64,000 nt of DNA, from assembly GCF_005233845.1 (NCBI RefSeq), contig NZ_SZQL01000006.1:62001-126000 (forward strand), in the 5' to 3' direction. How positions within the stretch are numbered: position 1 is the first letter of the stretch; every line of letters starts with the position of its first letter. A program made the position numbers and the translations under genes. The notes beneath the pieces are model-generated. The model saw nothing but the letters and a program-made list of their open reading frames with translations. It was not told the DNA's origin and searched no databases. Positions 45,658-55,215 of the stretch are shown piece by piece. This DNA comes from Ilyomonas limi. Lineage in GTDB: Bacteria > Bacteroidota > Bacteroidia > Chitinophagales > Chitinophagaceae.

Positions 45658-46380
45658 ATGATTAGTAAAAATGAGGTCAAATATATCCAAAGTTTATCCC
45701 ACAAAAAAAACCGCGATGCCGAAGGTGTGTTTATTGCAGAAACGCCAAAGCTCGTGAATGAATTATTGCAAAGCAGTGTAAGGATAAAAAAAATATATGC
45801 TACTAAAGACTGGCAGCCGCAAGGCAGCAACAATGTTGTAACAGAAGAAATAGACGAAGCTGCCTTGCAGCGCATTAGCCAGTTGGAAACGCCAAATAAA
45901 GTATTAGCAGTTGCCGAGAAGAAGAAGTTGCCATCATTGCAATTGAACAGCCATTTCACCCTCGTGCTCGATGGCATACAAGACCCCGGCAATATGGGTA
46001 CTATTGTTCGCATTGCCGACTGGTTTGGTATTACGCAGATAGTTGCGGCAAAAGATACGGCAGATTGCTACAATCCAAAAGCAGTGCAAAGCAGCATGGG
46101 CAGTATTGCGCGTGTACACGTTTGGTACGATGAACCGGCGCCAATTCTGGCCAATGCACAGGTGCCTGTTTTTGGTGCATTATTGCAAGGAAAAAGTGTG
46201 TATGAAATACAATATCAACAGGAAGGTATCCTGGTAATTGGCAACGAATCCAAAGGCATACGCGAGCAGCTGTTACCCTTTATTCAACAGGCAGTAACGA
46301 TACCGCGCACTGGCGCCGCCGAATCGCTGAATGCAGCCGTAGCAACCGGCATTTTACTGTCGCACATCCTGAAACAGTAA
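45658..46380 (+). CDS. SpoU/TrmH family RNA methyltransferase
   Basis: A 240-residue SPOUT-class RNA 2-prime-O-ribose methyltransferase. Motif 1 is LDGIQDPGNMGTIVRIADWFG, motif 2 VIGNESKGI and motif 3 IPRTGAAESLNAAVATGILL, which form the SAM-binding trefoil knot. The N-terminal 80 residues are the RNA substrate-binding domain (IQSLSHKKNRDAEGVFIAE). Target probably 23S rRNA or a tRNA; not resolved. Divergent from tamL with an 80-bp gap. Confidence 0.9.
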   Translation: MISKNEVKYIQSLSHKKNRDAEGVFIAETPKLVNELLQSSVRIKKIYATKDWQPQGSNNVVTEEIDEAALQRISQLETPNKVLAVAEKKKLPSLQLNSHFTLVLDGIQDPGNMGTIVRIADWFGITQIVAAKDTADCYNPKAVQSSMGSIARVHVWYDEPAPILANAQVPVFGALLQGKSVYEIQYQQEGILVIGNESKGIREQLLPFIQQAVTIPRTGAAESLNAAVATGILLSHILKQ

Positions 46381-46766
46381 ATGAATGCATTTCAGAATTG
46401 TTTAACATCTATTTATATGTTGCATGGTAGACCGTTCTTCACGAACCTTATTATCTTAGTAAAAATGGATGGTTAAAACAGTTTAAAACTATATTACCTG
46501 CTTTATAATGGTAAGATAATGCGATGTTGCTCTGTTGTGTAATAGTGAATTCGTAAGGTCTTGTTATATAATTATGAACGGCAGCTTTAAAGCAAAGATT
46601 TGAAATACACCTGCTTATGTGTGGAATGTATAAGAAAGTATTTACATTGCATACTTTTTGATGCCTTGCAGGTCAAAAAAGGATTATCCCGAAACAAGCA
46701 TGAAAAAACATCGTGCTTTATTTTAGGTTAATCTGATTCTCAACACAATAAATCAGCACGGTTTAC

Positions 46767-48245
46767 ATGATCCTGATTGTAGATGATAAACGCGAGAACA
46801 TACTCTCTTTAAAAAAAATTTTGGAGATTAACGATTTTAAAGTTGATACCGCTTTATCCGGCGAAGAAGCTCTAAAAAAGGTACTCAAAAACAATTATTT
46901 CCTTATCATACTCGATGTGCAAATGCCGGGTATGGATGGTTTTGAAGTAGCTGAAGCCATTAGCGGCACCAGCAAAACGCGCGATATTCCCATTATTTTT
47001 TTATCGGCGGTTAATACCGAAAAGCGCTTTATCACCAAGGGATATGCTTCCGGTGCTATAGACTATGTTACCAAACCTTTTGATCCCGATATTCTTATTC
47101 TTAAAGTAAGAACTTTTTATACCCTTAACCAGCAAACGCAGGCACTTAATAAAATACAGCAATCACTAAGAGAAGAAATAAACATCCGTACCAAAACACA
47201 ACTGGAGTTAAAGGAGAAAAACAACGAACTGCAATCTATTTTAGAAACAATCCCGCAAATTGCCTTTACCGCAAAGCCGGATGGCACCATAGAATTTGTA
47301 AACGCACACTGGTACGAATATGCTGTTTCGGCAAACGATTTTCCAATGGTAAAATCGGAAGAAGAAAGCATTGCCGGTAAATGGAAGAAAGCGATAGCTA
47401 ATGGAGAAAACCTCGAGCTGGAGCTGTGCATCAGCAAGCGGGGCAGCGAGGTGTACCGCTGGCATCTGCTGCGTGCCATACCGGTAAAAGAAAACGAAAA
47501 TATTGTAAAGTGGGTTGGTACTTTTACCGATATTGAAGAACAAAAACGGGCCCTGTATAAAAAGGATGAATTTATCAGCATGGCAAGCCATGAGTTGAAA
47601 ACGCCGCTTACCAGTATTAAAGCATACATACATCTTTTAAACGCTGCTATTCAAAACGAACAGAAAAGCGATGAGATGAAATTATTTGTAGAGCGTACAC
47701 AAAAGCAGGTAGACAAGCTGTACAACCTTATCACCGATTTGCTGGATATTTCGCGCATAGAAAGTGGCAAACTGAAGTTTAATAAAAAATGGTTCAATTT
47801 CAAAACACTGCTTCAAAATACTGTCGAAACCATCAACCAAACTTATCCTGCTTATACCATACATGTGGCCGGCGACGGTGATGTGGAAGTGTTTGGCGAT
47901 GATAGCAGGCTGGAACAAGTGCTTATCAACTACTTAAGTAATGCCATTAAATACTCGCCCGATTGTAAAGATGTGTATGTAACTACTACCGCCAGCGATG
48001 GTAGGTTGCAGGTAGCAGTAAAAGATTACGGCATTGGTATTCCGCAGGAAAGCCAGAAAAAACTATTTGATAAGTTTTACCGTGCCGAAGATACTTCCAA
48101 CCGTTTTCAGGGGTTAGGCATTGGCTTATATATTTGTTCCGAAATCATCAGCCGCCACAATGGAACTTTCAATGTGGAAAGCGATGCCGGCAAAGGTTCT
48201 ACTTTTTATTTTACTATACCAATTGGCAATAAAAACAATAATTGA
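46767..48245 (+). CDS. hybrid sensor kinase: receiver-PAS-histidine kinase
   Basis: A 492-residue cytosolic signalling protein with no membrane helix. Residues 1-115 are a receiver domain (Asp50 in IILDVQMPGMDGF, Lys103 in DYVTKPF). A coiled coil leads to a PAS domain (about 150-260, LQSILETIPQIAFTAKPDGT, ending in the PAC motif GTFTDIEEQK). Then come HisKA with the phosphorylatable His275 (MASHELKTPLTSI) and HATPase_c with N and G boxes (NYLSNAIKYSP, VKDYGIGIPQ, GLGIGLYICSEI). It lies 101 bp before the second kinase, so both probably belong to one phosphorelay. The 386-bp gap before it contains no gene that I can support. Confidence 0.9.
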   Translation: MILIVDDKRENILSLKKILEINDFKVDTALSGEEALKKVLKNNYFLIILDVQMPGMDGFEVAEAISGTSKTRDIPIIFLSAVNTEKRFITKGYASGAIDYVTKPFDPDILILKVRTFYTLNQQTQALNKIQQSLREEINIRTKTQLELKEKNNELQSILETIPQIAFTAKPDGTIEFVNAHWYEYAVSANDFPMVKSEEESIAGKWKKAIANGENLELELCISKRGSEVYRWHLLRAIPVKENENIVKWVGTFTDIEEQKRALYKKDEFISMASHELKTPLTSIKAYIHLLNAAIQNEQKSDEMKLFVERTQKQVDKLYNLITDLLDISRIESGKLKFNKKWFNFKTLLQNTVETINQTYPAYTIHVAGDGDVEVFGDDSRLEQVLINYLSNAIKYSPDCKDVYVTTTASDGRLQVAVKDYGIGIPQESQKKLFDKFYRAEDTSNRFQGLGIGLYICSEIISRHNGTFNVESDAGKGSTFYFTIPIGNKNNN

Positions 48246-48346
48246 TAAACAGCAATATTCCGGTTGGTGCCGCTAACTATCCGGATACTGATAGTTGGCT
48301 GCGTGCCTGGCACTAATGCAACTGCATTTTAAAAGCATGGGAAGCA

Positions 48347-51300
48347 ATGAAAAATACCTTTTTACGCAATCTTCAGATAGGCTTTGGCTTGTCCTTAATT
48401 ATTCTCACAGCCAGTGCAGTCCTTTCTTATTATAGCATTTCCAATCTTAAGAAAAAGGCTGCAATCGTTAATCATACCAATATTGTGTTGCAGCAATCCG
48501 AGCGCGTAATGTCGTTGCTTAAAGATGCTGAAACTGGCCAGCGTGGCTATTTGCTCACCGGCAGCGATTTTTTTTTAAAGCCTTATTTTTCTGCTACCGA
48601 AAATATATACAGTAGTCTCGACAGCCTCAAGGCATTAACTACCGATAATCCAAGTCAGCAAAAACGTTGTGAAGACCTGCGCATACTTATCAGTAAAAGG
48701 CTTGAACGGCTAAGCAAATTAATTCAAACTCAAAAAGCGGGTGACCTTATTGATCCTACGCAATTAGCCGAAGGACAGGATGCGATGGATAAAGCGCGAC
48801 AAGTGGTTAGCGGAATACAAAGTGAAGAAAACCACTTGCTCACCGACCGTATTGCAGCGTTTGATTATTATAATAGTCTCACGTCTGTTGTAATAAGCAT
48901 TGCTGCACTTATTGCCATTATCATTACCATCATTTTTTACCGTCGTGTAAAACAGGACTATGAGATGCGCAGAGCCTTACTGCTCGAACTGGAAGAAAAA
49001 GATAAAGATATAACCGATCGCATCAATATAATAGAAAATGTAGCAAGGCAGGTGGCCTTGGGTAATTATAAAATAAGGGTAGAGGATGAAGAGAAAGACA
49101 ACCTGGGAAAATTATCGGGCGCACTCAACAAAATGGCACAAGCACTTGAGGATGCTTTTGAAGATCTGCTTACCCGCGATTGGTCCAAAACAGGCATTGC
49201 TACACTAAGTGATAGTATGGTGGGTGAGAATGAATTTAACCGCCTTTGTCAAAACATTATTTCTTTTCTTGCCGAGTATACCGATAGTCAATCCGGCGCT
49301 CTTTATCTGGCAGAAAATGGCAGTCTCTATCTCAAAAATGGCTATGCACTGCCACAGCGGGCACTGGATCAAACACTCAAAAGAGGCGAAGGTATTGCCG
49401 GGCAATGCGCGGCTTCTGGTAAAAACATTGTCATTACCAATATACCAGATGACAGCATTAAACTAATGTATGCTACCGGTGAAATAAAGCCACGTTCCAT
49501 TATTGCTGTCCCGGTTTTTTTCGAAAGAGAATTAAAAGCTGTTGTGGAACTGGCTTCGCTGAATAATTTCACCAAAAAAGAAACAGAATTTTTAAACGCC
49601 GTTGCCTACAACATCGGCACAGCTATAGAAACTTCGCAACGCCGCACACGGCTGTTGGAGTTATTCCAGGAAACGCAGGCACAGGCCGAAGAACTGCAAT
49701 CGCAACATGCCGAACTGGAACAGGTGAATACTGAACTGGAAGCACAGGCGCAAAAACTACAGGTATCCGAAGAAGAGCTGAAAGTACAGCAGGAAGAACT
49801 GTTGCAATCGAACCAGGAGCTGGAAGAAAGAAGTACGCTGCTGGAAGAGAAAAACCAGATGATTGTAGAGCGCAACCTGGAAATACAAAAGAAAGCCGAA
49901 GAGCTGGAGGCCGCTACACGGTATAAAAGTGAGTTTCTCGCAAATATGAGCCACGAGCTGCGTACGCCGCTCAACTCCATTTTACTCCTTTCAAGGTTAA
50001 TGGCGGAGAATAACGAAAACAACCTTACTGCCGAGCAGGTAGAATATGCCCGTGTAATACAAAGTTCTGGCAATGGCTTGCTTACCCTAATAGATGAGAT
50101 ATTAGACCTCTCCAAAATCGAATCGGGCAAAATGAAACTGGAGTTTGAGCCTGTTTCGCTTGCAACAATTGCCGACGACATGAATGCCTTATTTGCCCCA
50201 ATGGCAAAAGAAAAAAACCTGAAATTTTCCATTGAGGTAGCAGCAGATGTGCCCCCGCAAATCATTACCGATGCGCAACGGCTGGAACAAATATTAAAGA
50301 ATTTATTTTCCAACGCACTCAAGTTTACAGCAAGAGGTTCGGTGGAAATGGAAGTAAAGGCTACCAGCAATGAGCATATTACTTTTATGGTACGCGATAC
50401 CGGCATTGGCATACCACCCGACAAGCAGAAGCTGGTGTTTGAGGCTTTTCAGCAGGCAGATGGTTCTACGCGCCGCAAGTATGGCGGTACCGGTCTTGGG
50501 CTGTCTATCTGCCGCGAGTTGGCAAAGCTGCTGGGCGGCGAAATAAAACTGCAAAGCGAACCGGGTAAAGGCAGTGAATTTACCGTAACTATTCCTGTTG
50601 ACGGCAGCAACGTGGCACAGCACGATAATGCCAATACTGTAAAAAAAGCAACACCAGAGCCAAGTGGTCTCATAGTGTCCACTCAACAAAATGGTGACGG
50701 CGAAACGCCTGGTACATCGCTTCTTGCTGCCAATATTCCGGCCAGCATTCCTGATGACAGAGATAATATACAGCCAGGCGATAAGGTGATTTTGATTGTA
50801 GAAGATGATATTCATTTTGCCCAAACCCTGCTTTCTTTTGCGCAGCACAATGGCTACAAAGCAGTAGTAGCAGTGCGCGGAGACCACGGGGTACCATTTG
50901 CTATACAGTACAAACCCATGGCTGTATTGCTGGATATTGTATTGCCTGTAAAAAATGGCTGGCAGGTGATGGATGACCTGAAGGGCAATCTGCAAACAAG
51001 ACATATTCCGGTGCACATGATGTCGTCGTTGCCGTATAAAGAAGAAAGTCTGAGTAAAGGTGCACTGGACTTCATTAGCAAGCCAGTGGCATTTGATAAA
51101 CTCCCAGGCTTGTTTGAAAGCATTGAACAGGCGCTTACACGTGGTCCGAAGAAGATATTGATTGTAGAGGAAAACGCGAAACATGCTCAGGCCTTATGTT
51201 ATTTTCTGGAATCGTATAATGTAAATGTTCTGTGTACTAATGATGTTGATAAAGCCATCCATGCGTTGCAAAACGAAGGTTCTGATTGCGTGGTGCTGGA

Positions 51301-51955
51301 CCTGGGTGTTATCAACGAAAAGGTGTATGAAGGACTTGAGAAAATAAAAGAACAATCGGGACTGGAACTGTTGCCGATTATCCTTTTTACCGGCAAAAAT
51401 TTATCTAAAACCGAAGAACAGCGCATCAAGCAGGTAGCCGATTCTATTGTAGTAAAAACGGCTAATTCTTACAAACGCATACTCGATGAAATAGCGCTCT
51501 TTTTGCACGTTGTAGAAGAAAACAATCCCGGCAATCAGCAACGTCCCAACAAAGTGAATGCGCTTTCAGAAGTATTGGAGAATAAAACCGTATTGATTGC
51601 CGATGATGATGTGCGCAATATCTACTCTCTTACCAAAGCCCTCGAAGCACACCGCATGAATGTAGTCTCGGCAACAGATGGCAAGGAAGCGTTGGAAGTG
51701 CTAAAAGAAAACCCCAAAGTAAACATTGTACTGATGGACATGATGATGCCCGAAATGGACGGCTACGAGGCCACGCAGACTATCCGGAAAATGCCGCAGT
51801 ACCGCAATTTGCCGGTGCTGGCAATTACTGCCAAAGCCATGTACGGCGATAGAGAAAAGTGTATTCAGGCAGGCGCTTCTGATTATATTTCCAAACCGGT
51901 AGATATTGACCAGTTGATTTCTTTGTTGCGGGTTTGGCTATATGATAAATTGTAG
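48347..51955 (+). CDS. large hybrid histidine kinase with CHASE3, GAF and three receivers
   Basis: A 1,202-residue membrane sensor. Two transmembrane helices (about 10-30 and 180-198) flank a CHASE3-type periplasmic domain (RVMSLLKDAETGQRGYLLTG). HAMP, GAF (about 290-425) and a long coiled coil (about 430-520) follow. HisKA has His536 in MSHELRTPLNSIL; HATPase has NLFSNALKFTARG, VRDTGIGIPPDKQ and GGTGLGLSICREL. Three receivers end the protein: REC1 (Asp863), REC2 (Asp985, with a shortened, less conserved loop) and REC3 (Asp1131 in VLMDMMMPEMDGYEA). No output domain is present, so phosphate must pass to another protein. The preceding hybrid kinase is the likely partner. Confidence 0.9.
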   Translation: MKNTFLRNLQIGFGLSLIILTASAVLSYYSISNLKKKAAIVNHTNIVLQQSERVMSLLKDAETGQRGYLLTGSDFFLKPYFSATENIYSSLDSLKALTTDNPSQQKRCEDLRILISKRLERLSKLIQTQKAGDLIDPTQLAEGQDAMDKARQVVSGIQSEENHLLTDRIAAFDYYNSLTSVVISIAALIAIIITIIFYRRVKQDYEMRRALLLELEEKDKDITDRINIIENVARQVALGNYKIRVEDEEKDNLGKLSGALNKMAQALEDAFEDLLTRDWSKTGIATLSDSMVGENEFNRLCQNIISFLAEYTDSQSGALYLAENGSLYLKNGYALPQRALDQTLKRGEGIAGQCAASGKNIVITNIPDDSIKLMYATGEIKPRSIIAVPVFFERELKAVVELASLNNFTKKETEFLNAVAYNIGTAIETSQRRTRLLELFQETQAQAEELQSQHAELEQVNTELEAQAQKLQVSEEELKVQQEELLQSNQELEERSTLLEEKNQMIVERNLEIQKKAEELEAATRYKSEFLANMSHELRTPLNSILLLSRLMAENNENNLTAEQVEYARVIQSSGNGLLTLIDEILDLSKIESGKMKLEFEPVSLATIADDMNALFAPMAKEKNLKFSIEVAADVPPQIITDAQRLEQILKNLFSNALKFTARGSVEMEVKATSNEHITFMVRDTGIGIPPDKQKLVFEAFQQADGSTRRKYGGTGLGLSICRELAKLLGGEIKLQSEPGKGSEFTVTIPVDGSNVAQHDNANTVKKATPEPSGLIVSTQQNGDGETPGTSLLAANIPASIPDDRDNIQPGDKVILIVEDDIHFAQTLLSFAQHNGYKAVVAVRGDHGVPFAIQYKPMAVLLDIVLPVKNGWQVMDDLKGNLQTRHIPVHMMSSLPYKEESLSKGALDFISKPVAFDKLPGLFESIEQALTRGPKKILIVEENAKHAQALCYFLESYNVNVLCTNDVDKAIHALQNEGSDCVVLDLGVINEKVYEGLEKIKEQSGLELLPIILFTGKNLSKTEEQRIKQVADSIVVKTANSYKRILDEIALFLHVVEENNPGNQQRPNKVNALSEVLENKTVLIADDDVRNIYSLTKALEAHRMNVVSATDGKEALEVLKENPKVNIVLMDMMMPEMDGYEATQTIRKMPQYRNLPVLAITAKAMYGDREKCIQAGASDYISKPVDIDQLISLLRVWLYDKL

Positions 51956-51973
51956 TACCGGAAAGATTTCATT

Positions 51974-52019
51974 TTATAAAACACCGTGCGCCATGTGAGT
52001 GGAGCAGGGTGTTTTATAA
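51974..52019 (+). terminator. putative terminator after the kinase genes
   Basis: The stem TTATAAAACACC (51974-51985) is exactly complementary to 52008-52019, with a 22-base loop. The T residues are inside the right stem rather than after it, so this is a weak intrinsic terminator or a palindromic repeat. The rest of the gap to 52247 holds two copies of AGCTATTTTAG (near 52118 and 52140) and no gene. Confidence 0.5.
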
Positions 52020-52208
52020 TACACTATAACTGGTTAATGGAAACATTACTAATAGTATTACTGCTGTTCATGTTCAGGCTTACTGATATAAGAATACGTG
52101 CAACGATGTATATTTTATTAAGCTATTTTAGTTGACAGTGAGCTATTTTAGATTAATATACTTTCGATTTTGGGGTAAAAACTATTAAATTTTTTGTCAT
52201 CAGCAACT

Positions 52209-52216
52209 TAATTTTG
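52209..52216 (+). promoter_or_regulatory. putative -7 box upstream of the GH31 gene
   Basis: TAATTTTG fits TAnnTTTG, 32 bp before the ATG at 52248. No -33 box at the usual spacing; a low-confidence call. Confidence 0.35.
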
Positions 52217-52247
52217 TTTTATTCAAAGTAAAAGATTGTTGCTCCTT

Positions 52248-55118
52248 ATGAGAAATTTCCTGTTCAAGTGTAGTGCACTGTTACTAACTTCTTGTTTCCT
52301 TGCCAGTCATTTTGCTTTTGCCCAGCAGCCGTTTGAAAAAAAGGCGGATGGCATTGTTGTTCATATTCAATCTCCCGCACCTGGCAGTGCAAAAACAGTG
52401 AGACTGCAGGTGATAAAAGACAACATTATAAGAGTTTCATCCACACCCGCCAACAATTTTTCGCCTGACACCAGCCTTATTATCGTTTACAAGAACAATA
52501 ATACCGGCCAGTTTACAGCAACGCAAAACGGCGATACGGTTTATGTAAAAACAAACACACTAACCGCCAAAGTTTTAGTAACCAACGGTCTTGTTTCTTT
52601 TGCAAAAAGTAATGGTGAAGCCATATTGCAGGAAAAACGCACCGCCGATCCCATGTTTAAAACAGCTGTATTTGACGGGCAGCCTTTGTATAACATTAAT
52701 GAAACATTCCAAACTACAGATGATGATGCGTGGTACGGATTGGGGCAACATCAAAGCGATGTATTTAACTACCGCAATCACCAGGTTTACCTGTTTCAAA
52801 ACAATACCGAAGTAGCTGTTCCATTCCTTATTTCCCGCAATAATTATGGTATTTTATGGGATAATTATTCACTTACCACCGTTGGTAATACCCGCCAGAT
52901 GATGCCATTGTCTGCTTTTCAACTCTTTTCAAAAGACGGCACAGAAGGCTGGCTCACAGCTACCTATCGCAACAACGCCAATGATGCGAATGCCAAAACA
53001 TTCCAGCGTGCAGAGTCTGACATTAACTATCCTTTTCTCAGCGATACCAAATTGTTTTTACCAGACAGTTTTGATGTTGCTAATGGTTCCATAACATGGG
53101 AAGGCAGTATTGCTTCGGGCTTTTCCGGTGCGCATACTTTACACTTTACCTATGCTGGCTATGTAAAAGTATGGCTCGATGGCAAATTGTTGTTTGACCG
53201 TTGGCGGCAGGCATGGAATCCTGGTGCAGCAGAGGTTTTGGTTGATTTGGAAAAAAACAAGCAATATCCCATTAAAATAGAATGGATACCTAATGGCGGC
53301 GAATCTTACCTCTCTGCCAAATGGCTCAATCCGGCACCGGAAGCAGCGAAAAACACCTTCGGCTTTTCATCGGAAGCCGGCAAACAAATGGACTATTATT
53401 TTGTGTATGGCCAGAATATGGATTCGGTTATTACCGGCTATCGCCTGCTCACCGGCAAGGCTACGATTGTGCCTAAGTGGGCAATGGGTTTTTGGCAAAG
53501 CCGCGAGCGATACAAAACCGAAGAAGAGATCTTGAATACGATTGCTGAGTTTAGAAAACGCCGGATTCCGATAGATAATATTGTACAGGACTGGAGCTAT
53601 TGGAAGCAGGAAGAATGGGGCAGCCAGCAATTTGATGAATCGCGCTTTCCGAGTCCTGACAGCATGATTGCGCAACTGCATAATAAATACCACGCGCACT
53701 TTATGATTTCGGTGTGGCCTAAGTTTTACGAAGGCATTCCCAACTATACAGCAATGAATGAAAAAGGTTATTTATACAAAAGAAATGTAGCCGATCGCCA
53801 GCGTGACTGGATTGCACAAGGGTATGTTTCTACTTTTTACGATGCTTTCAATCCGGCTGCACGTTCGGCATTCTGGAGTTTAATTAATAAAAATCTATAT
53901 AGCAAAGGCATTGATGCCTGGTGGATGGATGCGAGCGAACCGGATATTTTGTCGAATGTGTCGCCCGAAAAAAGAATACTGGAAATGACACCCGTGTCTT
54001 TAGGTCCGGCTGCCGAATACCTGAATGCGTACCCGCTGGAAAATGCAAAAGGTATTTTTGAAGGACAACGTTCTGTTGATCCGAATAAGCGGGTGTTTTT
54101 ATTAACGCGTTCAGGCTTTGCTGGTTCGCAACATTATGCTGCGGCAATCTGGAGCGGCGACATTGCTGCCCGCTGGAGCGATATGAAGGCGCAGATTTCG
54201 GCTGGTATCAATTTCTCCATGTCGGGCATTCCTTACTGGACAATGGATATCGGTGGTTTTGCCGTAGAAAGAAGATATGAGCACCCGAATGCTACCGATT
54301 TAAAAGAATGGCAGGAGTTGCAAACACGCTGGTACCAGTTTGGCACTTTTTGCCCGCTGTTCCGGTCGCACGGGCAATATCCTTACCGCGAAATATTTAA
54401 TATTGCTGATGAAGAAAGTACGGCTTATCAAAGCATGTTGTATTACGATAAATTGCGCTATCGTTTGATGCCTTACATCTATTCATTAGCCGGTGCAACG
54501 CATTATAAAGATTATACTATCATGCGTGGGCTAGTAATGGATTTTGCAAAAGATACCGCTGTTACCAACATTGGCGATCAGTTTATGTTTGGTCCTGCTT
54601 TACTCATCAATCCGGTTTATACATATAATGCAACAAACCGTAAATTGTATTTGCCAGCAGGGCAAGGCTGGTACGATATATATTCTTCTAAATATTACAC
54701 CGGCGGACAATGGATAACTGCCGATGCGCCGTATGAAAGAATGCCCTTGTTTGTAAAAGAAGGTTCCATTGTACCAACCGGTCCGGCATTGCAATACACC
54801 AGCGAAAAGAAAGCAGACCCAATTACGCTGTTTGTTTACACCGGTAAAGATGGCTCGTTCAGTTTGTATGAAGATGGCGATACCACGTATGATTATGAAA
54901 AAGGCGCTTATTCCATCATTCCATTTACCTACAACGAAGCTACAAAAACATTAACCATCGGCAAGCGCGAAGGTACGTATGATGGCATGCTTACGAACAG
55001 AACTTGCAATGTGGTTTGGATAAATAAAAACAGCAATCGGGCACTTGACTTTGATAAAAAGCCGGATGCAAGTGTTCAATATAACGGGAATACGGTGAGT
55101 CTTAAGATGAGGAAGTAA
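52248..55118 (+). CDS. GH31 family glycoside hydrolase, alpha-xylosidase-like, with PA14 insert
   Basis: A 956-residue exported enzyme starting at 52248 (MRNFLFKCSALLLTSC), with a signal ending in HFAFAQ. Domain order: N-terminal beta sandwich; a PA14 carbohydrate-binding insert at about 270-370 (GSIASGFSGAHTLHFTYAGY, then KVWLDGKLLFDRW); the GH31 barrel; and C-terminal beta domains. The nucleophile is Asp561 in WWMDASEPD; the acid/base is the Asp in WSGDIAARW. A PA14 insert and the DWSYWKQEEWG stretch are features of alpha-xylosidases that trim xyloglucan, but alpha-glucosidase activity is not excluded. No SusC/SusD genes or other hydrolases are adjacent. Confidence 0.88.
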   Translation: MRNFLFKCSALLLTSCFLASHFAFAQQPFEKKADGIVVHIQSPAPGSAKTVRLQVIKDNIIRVSSTPANNFSPDTSLIIVYKNNNTGQFTATQNGDTVYVKTNTLTAKVLVTNGLVSFAKSNGEAILQEKRTADPMFKTAVFDGQPLYNINETFQTTDDDAWYGLGQHQSDVFNYRNHQVYLFQNNTEVAVPFLISRNNYGILWDNYSLTTVGNTRQMMPLSAFQLFSKDGTEGWLTATYRNNANDANAKTFQRAESDINYPFLSDTKLFLPDSFDVANGSITWEGSIASGFSGAHTLHFTYAGYVKVWLDGKLLFDRWRQAWNPGAAEVLVDLEKNKQYPIKIEWIPNGGESYLSAKWLNPAPEAAKNTFGFSSEAGKQMDYYFVYGQNMDSVITGYRLLTGKATIVPKWAMGFWQSRERYKTEEEILNTIAEFRKRRIPIDNIVQDWSYWKQEEWGSQQFDESRFPSPDSMIAQLHNKYHAHFMISVWPKFYEGIPNYTAMNEKGYLYKRNVADRQRDWIAQGYVSTFYDAFNPAARSAFWSLINKNLYSKGIDAWWMDASEPDILSNVSPEKRILEMTPVSLGPAAEYLNAYPLENAKGIFEGQRSVDPNKRVFLLTRSGFAGSQHYAAAIWSGDIAARWSDMKAQISAGINFSMSGIPYWTMDIGGFAVERRYEHPNATDLKEWQELQTRWYQFGTFCPLFRSHGQYPYREIFNIADEESTAYQSMLYYDKLRYRLMPYIYSLAGATHYKDYTIMRGLVMDFAKDTAVTNIGDQFMFGPALLINPVYTYNATNRKLYLPAGQGWYDIYSSKYYTGGQWITADAPYERMPLFVKEGSIVPTGPALQYTSEKKADPITLFVYTGKDGSFSLYEDGDTTYDYEKGAYSIIPFTYNEATKTLTIGKREGTYDGMLTNRTCNVVWINKNSNRALDFDKKPDASVQYNGNTVSLKMRK

Positions 55119-55142
55119 GAAAATAAACAACAAGCTGCAAGT

Positions 55143-55174
55143 AAAAGCTCCGGCTGTAAAAGTCCGGAGCTTTT
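55143..55174. terminator. bidirectional terminator between the GH31 gene and ligD
   Basis: The stem AAAAGCTCCGG / CCGGAGCTTTT with an A tract on one side and T tract on the other lies 25 bp after the GH31 stop and 42 bp from the end of the convergent ligD. Confidence 0.8.
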
Positions 55175-55215
55175 ATATTTGCGAAACTTCGCGCCTTCGC
55201 GGTTAAAATTCCATT

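Noticed and set aside
49606-51184. Long minus-strand frames (up to 293 codons) inside the large kinase gene
   Set aside because: They are antisense shadows of a gene with clear HisKA, HATPase and receiver motifs.
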